From assembly GCA_007922305.1 (NCBI GenBank), contig ML677341.1:71552005-71616004 (forward strand): a stretch of 64,000 nt of DNA, written 5' to 3'. The translations under genes were made by a program, and so were the position numbers. Of the stretch, positions 24,601-36,600 are shown in pieces (positions within the stretch are counted from its first letter, which is position 1; every line of letters begins with the position of its first letter). A model generated the notes under the pieces. The model worked only from the letters and a program-made list of their open reading frames with translations. It had not been told where the DNA came from and made no database searches. This stretch comes from Dermatemys mawii (lineage: Eukaryota > Chordata > Testudines > Dermatemydidae).

Positions 24601-27600
24601 AGCACTGTTTGACATTGATTGCACACTTTCAAGGTGTTTTTCACAACAGTGAAGGCTAGAAACATAGGGTGGTTTTTTGTTGTTGTTGTTTTTTGTTTGT
24701 TTATTTGTTTTTTACCTAAAAAGAAAAAACTTAGATTATGCAGCAAAATTCTGCTGCCACAGAATCACAGAACATACAGGACCCTTTGTATAACTAGTCA
24801 GGTTCCTAATACAAGGGTAGTTGCAACTTCTAAACGTTAACCATTGGCCAGCAGAAGAATAAGCATTTAAAAGAACAATATTCTAGTCTGGTGTGACAGC
24901 AGTTAGGGTGTTGAATTGAATGGACCAATAGTTGCTTGGGTATGGCAAATATTATGTTCCTTTGCCAACCAAGAAGAGAAGCGTATCTTCAGGTATTCCT
25001 ACGGACAGTTACTGCCAGATCCGTTCCTGTGAGCTAGCAAGGGACTAAAATAGCTAAACTCATGGCATTCTTGTGAATGTAACTACTTGAATCTTGTCCA
25101 CTTGGGGACAGCACAGAGTAGCAACATAACTGAATGACGTGGTCCCCTGAGGTCACTTTGCCTTGTTTCTCTCTCTCCTTTGATTGCAAGGGACCTGACT
25201 GCCCCTCTTGTGTGTCTGCAGGTGTTTCTAAGCCATCGGTAACTGTCATGGCACTTTCGGGTATGAATGGCAGCACCCTGTGGTCCAGCCACACTCCAGA
25301 AGAGACTCGGAGTGTGCAGTGTAAAGGACTGATTCTCACAGCCCCGGCTGAGCCTGTCTGCCTTGTGACTGGAACATCCAAATTCCTCAGCCTTCTCCAT
25401 GCCTCCTCAGGTAGTTCCAGGCATGAATGTGCAGATGAACTGATCACCTGGAATAATTCACCACCATGGTAGCAACATAGGAACAAGTTCATAGCCCAGA
25501 GAAAACTGCAGAGTAATACAGAAGATGATCTAATCCAAGGGTTCTCGAACTGTGGGTCAGGACCCCAAAGTGGGTCGTGACCCCATTTTAATGGCATTGC
25601 CAGGGCTAGCTTTGACTGGCTGGCACCTGGGGCTAAAGCCAAAGCCTGCGCCCCACTGCCTAGGACCAAAGCCCAAGCCTTGGGCAGTGGGGTTTAGGTT
25701 ACAAGCCCCCAGCCTGGGGCTCAATCCTTTGGGCGTTGGCTTTGCCCCTTTCTCCACCGGGGTGGTGGGACTCCGTCTTTGGCTTTGCCTCCCCGCCCAC
25801 CCTGTTGGAAATTTAACTGAGACACAGACTTCCATTTCCAAAATTTGTCCTTCCAACTGTGCGTTCCCATCTGCTCCGTGCACCGGGAGCGTCTGCATAG
25901 CTGTGACATCAACAATCAGGCTTTACCACTGGCCGGTTAGGACAGCTGGTGTCCTGCAAAGCCTCTCTCTTATTTAGGATCTGATTCTGACAGCTGGACC
26001 CCAGAAGAGTCGCAGGTTCAGAACCAGGCCCTAATAGGGATGGCAGAACACTAATAAAGCAAAGCACTGGCAGGCTGTGACTCAAGAGTAGTTCAAAGCA
26101 ATGGGGAGGAAAGAATTCCACTTGCCACTGTGTGTGAATGCCACAGCCGCCTGCTCTCAATTGGGTTTGTTACTCTCGCTGTTGGGCGGTAGTACCTTCC
26201 CTCCCTTCCTCCTTCAGAAAGGTTTACTTGGACTCCCTGGGGATTCTCATGGATTCTGCTGCAGGGCTCAGACGTTCTCTCCTCCTATAGGGAAAACCAT
26301 CTGGACACTGAACCCAGCCCACCTGCCAAGCGGGACCCTGGCCGCACCAGCCGTCATGCTGCCAGATTTGGATGGGGATAAGGTTGGAGATCTGGTGGTT
26401 CTGGCCATCGGAGAGACCCAGGTATGATACATCCCCACCAGAGCTCTGAATGGGCCTGAGTCTTTGGAGGGGGAGCAGGGATATGGTCTGAAGAGAGTAT
26501 AGTGGGGGAATGGCACAAATTCCTTCACCCAAGTAGTTTCCTTACCTCAGATTCCCCTTAGGTACAAACCTGGCTTCCTTCTCTTGCTCTGGAGAACAGG
26601 ATCAAGTAGTAATTACATTGCCTGTATCTTTTATCGGCTGACAAATGAATGTGGTTGTTGAACTAATCATTGCCCACCAGCTGAGACGTGAGAATCACTC
26701 TCTTTCTCCTGTGCCTCCCCCTTTAGCAGTTACTGCTTTTCTTTTTAAAGTGTTTTTATAGCACTGGTGAAAGCTGACAGCCCAGTGATGTGCTCTGTTT
26801 AGCTATAGAAGAGACATCCTTGTCTGGCAATCATGGTGCAAACGTCCCTTGTGCTGCTCTGTGACCAGTGACTTACAAGGTACTGCCTTTAAAGTTGATG
26901 AGGGAGTTCAGGCTCCGAAGTCCACTCATTCACTGGCACTTCTGCTACTGACAAGGGTGCCTAGCATGTTGGAGGGTTTTGTAACAAGGACATCTTAACA
27001 TAAGGAACTAGACCAAGCCTGCCCGCTCACACAGGAAACCAAGCAGAGGAGGTGGGAGGAAAAGAGAAAGATGCCAAATGACTTGTCACTCGATACATGG
27101 TGCTGTGTGGAGAGGGAATGGCAGAGCTTTTCCTTCTGGGGCAGAGAGGCTGCCTGCTGTGTGTGAGTCAACTCCCAGAATTCCCTGCGTCTCTCTCACC
27201 TTTGCAGCCAGACCTGTGCTTTATCCTGGTATCGGGTAAGACGGGAAACCCTCTGGGTGGGCCCGTGAAGTACAGCATCAATGGAGAAGGAAAACTGATC
27301 GGCCCCCAAGCCCACATTACCAGCCGAGGAGCCATCTATATCCTGTTTGGTTTTGGTAAGATGGGCCATTGGCCTCTGCCACTTCCATTTGATCTCTTTT
27401 CTAAGGCACTTTAAAGCTGGGATCGCTGTGAGCTCTGCCAGGATGTTCCTACCATGCCTTCTGCTGGCGGAGGCTCGGATTGAAGAAGATTGGAGCTCCC
27501 TACACCAGTGTAGGAAATGGTGCAGGAACAGTGATACCTGCTTGGAGCTCCTAGGACTGGAGTGGCTTGGAGTTCCCCAAAGCCATTGATGCGCCTACAC

Positions 27601-30600
27601 CTCTTCCTACATTATGTCCTGCTGGAAGAGGCCAAGACTCTCCTCCTGCTTTTGTTTGATCACTATCCACCTGCAAGTGGTCCCAGCCTCTTGTGCTCTC
27701 TGGACTTGTCATCCAACAGGTCAGAATCTCAATCTTTGCTCTCCCTCACATATCTGCTAGGTAATGTCCAAGCAGTCGCCCTGAGGGATCTCTTTGCCCA
27801 AGCTAGAAACCGTGACAGTTTCCCTCCTGTGCTGCAGCGGGAGGAGCCGGAGTGGGAGAAGCGCAGATCTGTCAACTTATCGGAGCTCATTGACATTTAC
27901 AGGTGGGTTGTGGTCTCACTGTTCACGCTAAGCTGTGGTTCTGCCTGGGCAATGGTGCGGGTTCCCCTTCCACTTGAAGATCTCTGTCCATCAGAGTCAG
28001 CTAGGCAACGTCTGTGACATCAACAACTCCAGTTCTCTCCCCATTCCAGTGATTGTAGTGGGCAAATGCCATGGGTTATAAAGGGAGCCCTTGTTTCCTC
28101 CCCAGCCCCCTTTACAGCCTGCACAGGGTAGAAAAGGTATCTTTCTAAATAATTAACAGTCCAAGTTAGCAGCTCTTTCTGTGTACCGCAGCGTGGGTCA
28201 GGGTTGTGTAGCCCCTGAATGTCCCTTATTTTGCACACAATGCTGAGCAGAGCCTGGGAAATCTTTTATTATGTCTGGGAACAAGGAGAAAGCAGCAGGC
28301 CCCGGGTTAGATGAGGCAGTGAAGTGGGGATTCAGTCACAGGAAAAAACCTAGACCCTGTATCTCTGTGGATTAGACTCACATATTTAAAGGCTTAGAGC
28401 CTGGCATTGACTGTTTTTATTTCAATAAGAAAATAAAACCAGGGAAGCCCGATTGCCTCATGTCGTCTTTCTGCCTCTCCCAGCGGGGGTGTTGAGTTCC
28501 TGCAGATGGTAATGGCTTCGGATACCAACTGCAGCGACCTCCTCATCACCACAAAACACAGCCTGACTCTGCTGCGAGGAGAGGACCTGGAGCCTCGCTG
28601 GACCCTGGAGCTGCAGGGCATTCACAGGTTAGTTACACTTTGTTTTTTTCTGTGTCTTCTTTTTTCTGTTTCTCTCCTCCAGGCACACACCCACCTGTGG
28701 GCATCATCTGGAATTATTCCCCAAGCTTGCAGGGATACCAGGGAGCTGGAGTCATGTTTGTGTCAGTATGTTAGTGCTGTGAGGAGGAGAGAATGGGAGA
28801 GGGAAGGAATGAAAGAAAGGGACAGACTGAGTAGTCAACATACTAGATTCAAAGAGTGACGTCCATCTTAGTATGTTGAAAGAAAGAAATTCATCCCTGT
28901 GCAGGCAGCCAGCACGTGGTCTATGCAGCACTTAAGCCCCTCAAGATGATGGTGCAGATGCACCATGCTGGCCCTCTGCACAGGGGTAGATTTCACTCAA
29001 AGAGCTTAAGGGAGTTGCAGAATCTCCTGGGACAATAACAACAGGTGATTTCCCCAGCAACCCCAGGATTAACTGGTTGAATGTACACCTGGGCATCGTT
29101 GGCAGAAGCAATTTGTTGACAACATAAACAAAAAACTTGTTTTGGTACCTACAAAGGTGGAAATAACTGTGAACTTAGTGTTAACTAAGAGGTAGGAATT
29201 CATAGGGAGGCAAGTACAGAATCTTAATTACCCAGTAGTGATCACTGTACAGTTGAGTGTGATGTCCTCATAGATGGCAGAACGCCTACAGTGATTACTT
29301 TGGAAAGGGTAGATTGTAAAACTTATGCAGGAAAATGGTGAAGAGGAAGTGAAAGATAAAGGTGGAAACATATTTAGATCATGGAATCATCCTGCAGCCT
29401 GTACAGGACCACTGTGTTAACGGCCCAGATTGGCTGCTTTTTCTCAGTGGGTAGACATAAAGAGTTAAAAGGGGGATAAAACATGCATAGTAAAGTAGAG
29501 AAGGGGAATTTATTAGGGCTAAAAGAATATATTATTAAACAAATGAAAACTCAGATTAAATAACATAGCACGAAGTACAAACTCTGCCAGGAAGTGTCAC
29601 ACATGAAACAGCGGGAGGGATGGTGTGTCAGACACACACTATGTAAACCCAGCAACTATTCCTGAAGGCTGAAGAATTTTGGAAAGGGGAGCAAAGGAAG
29701 ATTCTGGGAGTAACAGACTGGGAAGCCTCATTTCACTTCTGGAGATAGTGATAGCAGTTCTCAAGTCTTGTCTTCATCAGAGATTGGCTCCAATTACAGC
29801 CGCCAGTATAGCCATACCAGCACAGACACGTAGGGGAGACAGGCTAAGCTGCAGTTTCCAAATGTGCAGCTTACGCATCCCAGGTTCAATCAGGGACAAA
29901 CGCCACAGTTTATAGGGCTTTGCCCGTTTACACTAGTTTTTTTTTTAATACCAGTGCAGCTACACTGGTGGCTGGAATCCGCACAACCCCTCAGCATAGA
30001 CAAGGCCTAAGGATAGAATAGTAAAACACTCGGATAAGTGTCACTCCATGGAGTCAAACCTACACAGCTTCTGTTAGGGAAAATCTTGCCCTTTTAGAAA
30101 AAAGTATCAAAATACAATCATTGATAAAGGTGACCGGTTGATATAATTTTACTGGATTTTCAAACAGCTTTTGATAAGATCCTTTAAGACTATAAAGGAG
30201 ACTCAGTAGCCAGAAGATAAGGGACAAAGTCTGGTTGACTAGAAATTGGTTAAAGAATTGAAAATTGTGTTGTAAATGGATGATTTTCAGAGGAGAGAAG
30301 GTTTAATAGCAGGCTATCCCAGTAATTAGTGTGGTGACAGAATTGGTTTGTTACACCGCTGATTTGGAAGAGGCAGTTGATGTCAACTGATGGATAGCAC
30401 CTAGAGTATATTTTCAGTTTGGGGGAAAACTCCAGATGAATTCAAACCCACAAGAAAATCAGGAATCTTGATGACAGAGGAAATTCGCCTTAAATAAATG
30501 TAAAATAACATGCACAGGCAAAAAGTAGTCTCCACTTCTTGTTTATGCCAATGTACTTTGAAGATACAGGATTCTCCAAGGTAAATGACGTGGGAAACAT

Positions 30601-33600
30601 AGATGCTAGTTTAAAGACATTTGCTGCTGGGTTCAGAGGCAATGACAAAGCAAATGGCATGCTTGGTGTACTACACAGGGGATGAGAAAATACAGAACAT
30701 ACAGTGGTGATATTGTATTGAAGAATTGTCTGCTCTTATTTGGAACATTGTGTCCAGATCCGTTCACATTAAAAAAGATAGAACTCAGATTCAAAAAGCC
30801 AGAGAGGAAAGCAAGATGGTTAAAAAACTCAGGAGTTTACATATGATGCAAGAGATCCAAATCTAGGCTTATATAGCATAGAAGGAGAAGAATGAGAGGG
30901 GACTTGAGTTGAACTATTAAAGATTAAGAAGAGTTTAGTAAAAACTGGCCCATAATAAAGGAAAAAGGAGTCATGATAAAATTAATGGGAGGTATATTTA
31001 TAACCTGTGCTGCCTCACACATCATATAATCAGTCTGTGAAACTTACTACTGCAGGTGGTCAGGCAGTCAAAAACAGTTGATGGATTTTTAGAAGGTCTG
31101 GATAATTTTATTACTGCTAATACAAATGTGTATTTGTGCATGCTAAGGAAATGGTAATAAAATGTCAGGGTGCATTATGATAAACTGATTACCATACAGC
31201 TAAGCCACAAATTTCCCCCTGTGTTTATGGCACTGAAAAATTCCTTAGGAGCACTTTGGTTATTTTTCCCTCTTCTGATGTATCGGCAAATGGTGCTGCC
31301 TATCAAGGACTATGCTTGGTGGATTAAAGCCTGATCTGGTTTGGCAAATCCTGTGTTAAGAGAAGTGGAATGAGTGTCAATCAGGGGAAGATTACCTAAA
31401 AGCGGGTGCACTGTCTCGCTCAATATTCCATGCTTTTCCAGTCACTGTTACTTTCTCAATATTCACAGCCAGCCTGCCCCTGGCTACTTCAGTGCTGACC
31501 AAACTCTGGACTTCATGGTGCAGGCTCGAAGCAACGACAATGTGAAAAAGGTAAATCCTGGGGAAGCTAACGGTTGGGGAGGACTGTGGTGGGACAGAAA
31601 AGAGGATAGGGTATGTGCTAGCTTTAAGGTCCCAAATCTCTTCCCATTTCCATTGCTGATGGTGCTCACGCTATGTCCCCCTCTCTGTTTTCAGATGCTG
31701 GTGGTGGATGGCAAATCAGGCCTCTCTGTTTGGAGCTATGATCTCCCGTGTCACATGCAGGAATCTGATGCACTGTCAGTGATGACTTTGGAAAGGAAAT
31801 CTGTTTTTCTCTTCTGGGCTGATGAAATGAAACCTGCATTACAAAACTTGGTAAGCGAGAGCCCTGTTTCCACTTGGAAGCTTTCTGCCTGAGGAGTATT
31901 CAGTCTCTCCCCTTTTTCCTTATTTTTTAATCAGTTACAATGTTACTAAACATAAAACCTTCCCTTTGGGATGGGTGGTGAGATGGAGGAGGTCTCTTGG
32001 TTCTAAATTCTGAAGTTTGTGTGTACACACATACACATAGTCTGTTTTTAAATCTACTACTAGATTATTAACATTTTTCCTTAAATAGCTGCCATTTTTA
32101 TAGACTCCACATAAATGTGAGCTTGATGTGGAACACAATGAAGACTCCTCACGTATTAGTTTTTGACATGGGAGACAAGGTGAGAATAAAGTGTATATAG
32201 GCAAAGAGGGAGAACAGAAGTGAAGGAAATGCATTTTAGATGGTGTTACGCACACCCACATCTACATGAGGAGGAATAATATAATGAAATCTTCCACCTG
32301 TCTAAGATCCAGTAAAGTCAACTATCACCATGGTATCTGAGTGAAGGGAGAGAATAAGTGTACAATAACTCCTCACTTAACGTTGTAGTTATGTTCCTGA
32401 AAAATGCAACTTTAAGCAAAACGATGTTACGCGAATCCAGTTTCTCCATAGTTAATGTAAATGAGGGGATTAGGTTCCAGGAAAAAAATTTTCACCAGAC
32501 AAAAAGAACTATATATACACACACACAGTGTATGTTTTAAACAAACAATTTAATACTGTACACAGCGATGATGATTGTGAAGCTTGGTTGAGGTTGGTGA
32601 AGTTAGAGGGTGGGATATTTCCCAGGGAAGACCTTACTGATAAATGACGAATTAGCTTTTGGCTGAGCCCTCAAGGGTTAACACGTTATTAATGTAGCCT
32701 CACACTCTATAAGGCAGCATGGCAAACAGAGACACACACCATGTGTGATAGAGAGATGCACATTGCCCCTTTAAGTAAGCTGACCCCACTCTTAAATACA
32801 TTGTCCCCTCCCCCCTCCCCACACACACAGCAAGCAGGAGGATCGCGGGAGCAGCTCCAAGGCAGAGGACAGGAGCAGTACATGGCAGTGGCGGGAGGGA
32901 CAGCTGAACTGCTGGCAATTGATAGCCTGCTGGGTGGCTGCTGCACAGGGAACCTATAGGAGCGGGGAGCTGATAGGGGGGCTGCCGGTCCACCCTGGTT
33001 CCAAGCCCCCACCAGCAAGCTCCAATGAGCTGCTCTTCCTGCAAGCAGTGGACAAAGCAGGCGGTTGCCAAATGACTTTATAAGGGAGCATTGCACAACT
33101 TCAAATGAGTATGTTCTCTAATTGATCAGCAATTTAACATTGAAACAATGTTAACTGGGACAACTTTAAGGAGTTACTGTACAAGGTCTTCAAGCCAGCT
33201 CTGTCTAAATTCTGCAGTGACTGTCAATAGCAGTTGAGCCTCACCCCCTAGTGGTTGTAGCTAATGGCTGCAGTGCTTGCTGTATGTCTAGGGGAGAAAG
33301 CAGTGAGAGAGCTCTGTGGAATGCTGGACAATCCTTTCCTAGCCTGTGTGTCACTGGGACAGGGTGCCATTGAGCTCCTAAAAATACAGTGTTCCTAAAC
33401 CCAGAAGCCTTTTATTTGGAAGTGGGGGGGGGCGGGGGAACGGTCACCTAATGTGTGTTTCAGGGCTTAGCTTCCATAATCACTTAAACTAGCATTCCAC
33501 AGCTTGGTGGGCAGGCTGCTAGACTGGCCCAGGAGAGGAGAGAGCAGTGTGGATGGGAGAACTAGTAGAGTCAAAAAAACCTGCGTGATCTTGGATCAAA

Positions 33601-36600
33601 ACCACAGCCGTCACTTGCACCTGTGACCGTTCTTAATGGAGACAGCCTCATGAAGAGCTCGCCTGAATGAGCCCAGACAGCCGCCTGCCAAGGCAAGCCT
33701 CCCTTTTCTGCTTTTCAACACGCTTGCAAGAGTGGGCGCAGCCTGGTACTACGAAGCCACCAATGGAGGGCAAGACCCAAGGGAATGTAGCTTTCCGGAT
33801 GGAGGGAGGAAAAGAACAAGAGCAAAAAGAATTTTAAAAATATAAAGCAAAAAATAGACAGAGGACAAGAAAGAGGAAAAAAAGAAGAGTGAGAGTGAAG
33901 GAAAGGAACAAGAAATGTGCCAGGGCATCGCATGAAAGGACATAGGTTTGAGAGTAGGAGTGCCTCACAAAAGGGGTTCTAGCTAAAGAAAGTTGATAAC
34001 TGCTGCCTTATGGCTTCTACAGAGCCATCTGTCAGGACAGGCACTAGCCTACAAGAGCCTGTGGACAACTTGCTGTCTGAGGAAGGGATTCTTGTTTGCT
34101 CAAGTGAGGTGTTCTCCTGGAAGGTAGGCTTACATTGGTCCCTGCCTACTGGATGGTTGTGCCAGTTCTTGTAGCTTCTGTTGCATTTGCAAAGTCTCAC
34201 CTGCCACCCCATTGCCTCACAGGAGTGGTCCCAGACCCCTCAGCTAGTTCACCAGCTTTCGCAGCTGGAGGAGAGATGGGTTCTCAGAATGTTTCTTTCT
34301 TTTGCCTATCTCCTCCCTCGGCATGAGTCCACAAAGAAGCTGCTTGGCCTCACATGTTATTCTAGACATTCTCCAGAGGCTCCTTTTCATACTGAGAAAG
34401 AGCTTCTTCCATTTGGGGACAGCTGCTGTGGAAGAGCTGTGCAATCAAAGGGGAGACCGGCTGAGATAAAGCATTGTGGGAGAGACCTTGTGTGTGAATG
34501 ATTCTCTCTGGAGCAGGAGGGCCCATCCTGAAGAAGAACTGAGCTTCTCCTAGCAGCAAGTCATGGGTGATTTCTGTAGCTCATGCCAGTCAGAGTAAGA
34601 TGGGGGTTCTCAGCAAATTGAGGCTCCTTCCAGAGCACGAGTTGTTGTGTAGGGTGTAGCCATCCCTTTTCTGCCTTTCTTTCCAATAGGAGCCTGGCCC
34701 ACAAAACAAGCGTCCAGGGCTACACCACCTCTACCTCCTGCACCCTACCTTTCCTACCATCCTTTTGGACCTCACCAATGTAACAGACACAGTGACTGCT
34801 TCAGCCAGTAAGTATGCAAGGGCATGGGCTGTTCCTTAGCCTCGTCTCAAAGTGAAACTAAGGAAGGCCAAATGGATGTTAAAAACCCTTCACTGTTCCG
34901 AAGGAGAAGTTGGCTGTGACATGGTCTGGAGTCTTGCTGTGCTACAGATTAAGCAGGACTCTTGGTGTCATCCAAGTTTAGGCTAACCACAGAAAATCAG
35001 TAAAAACTGCCACCACGGTTCAACTCCCACTCCTCCTCTCTTGCCCAATACCAGGTCTATCGGTTGGCAAGTAGAAAACTCACTAGATCACTCTTCACAT
35101 ATGATAAACACTAAGGGCCTGATTCTGGTCTCACACTGGTTTTACTTTGGAGTAGATCCATTGATTTCAATGGAGTTGTTCATTATTTACCTCAGTTCAA
35201 GGGGAATCAGACCCCATCATCTTGCTGCCTCCAATACTGTGCCTGAGGCAGTCACCTATTCTGCACTGTGTGGGGTGACCAGATAGCAAGTGTGAAATCA
35301 GGATGGGGGTGGGGAGTAATAGGTGCCTATATAAGAAAAAGCCCCCAAAATCCAGACTGTCCCTATAAAATTGGGACATCTGGTCACACTAGCGCTATGT
35401 GGTAGAATCTGCTCTACTTCCTCCTCATTCGTTTGAAGAGGTGATTGAAAATTAAATACTTTGTTTAAATATTAGTTTTCCTTTGATGGTTAAACCTGGA
35501 TTTGCCTCCATACAAAATTACACACTCAGAAAAGTGGAATGTGGGAGATTAAACTACCTCCTAAGAGCATCAGCTGGACACTCAAAGGAGCATACCATAT
35601 CAGTTGCAGCAATGGCCCGGCTAGTATGACAGGAGGCAAGATACGGGATTGATGAACTGGCTTTGAATCTAGTGTGCCAGGAGGTGGGACCCAATGCTAG
35701 ATATGCCACAACCAAGTCTGCTGGGGTATAATGGTTCTAATATACATAGCACTGTTGAAAGAAATGGCTGCCTTGAAAGTAAGTGTAAATTTGTTGTTAG
35801 AGCAGGGAATTGGAGATGGTGGTTCCTGGGTTTTGTTCAGATAATTCTATTCATTATGAGGCTTTGGACAAGTCTGTTACCCTCCCTCGATGCCCATTTC
35901 CCTATCTGTAAAATGAATAAAATGCCTTCTGACCTGAAGAAGAGCTCTGGGTAAGCTCAAAAGCTTGTCTCTCTCACCAGCAGAAGCTGGTCCAATAAAA
36001 GATATTACCTCACCCACGTTGTCTCTCTAGAATGCCTACTTACAGGAGTACAGCGGGTTAATATTTGTAAGCTGTCTTAAGATTTGGGAATGAGAGGCTC
36101 TTCAGAAGTGTATTACTTTATGCAAGTATGCGTAGCTGCCAGCATGAGACTCTCAAATGCCAGTTGAGTTGTAAACTTCTTATTCTGATCTACACTGCAA
36201 TTTATTTCCACTGCAGATTTTCATCTTTGAGATTTTTGAACAGAATGATCCAAATTTATATGTGACCAAAAGGTCTGTCTACACTGCAGTCAGAGGTGTG
36301 ACTGCAGCACATGTAGACATACCTGAGCTAGCTCTGATCCAGCTAGCTCCAGCACCAGTAGCAATGAAACTATAGCAGCACAAGCTGAACAGTCCGGTTT
36401 GGGGCCTTGAGTATGTGCTCAGGAGACTAGCCTGTGCTACCACAGCTACTGTTATTGAAGCCAGTTAGATCAAAGCTAGCTCAGGTATGTCTACATGTGC
36501 TGCAGTCACATCTCTGATTGCAGTGTGGACAGACCTTCACCCAGACATGACTCTCACTGAAATCAGTGGGAATCTTGGCTGAGTGAAGACTATAAGCTTT

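Larger units (their letters stand above)
28628..31468 (+). other. FAM234B: FAM234B intron 8 (2.8 kb), repeat-rich
   Basis: Contains a foldback repeat near 28885-29000 (ATTCATCCCTGTGCAGG ... TGCACAGGGGTAGATTT), a TGTCT-ended mini-element at 29765-30009 and a CR1 LINE fossil at about 30060-31170. Ends at the acceptor ATATTCACAG. Confidence 0.8.
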
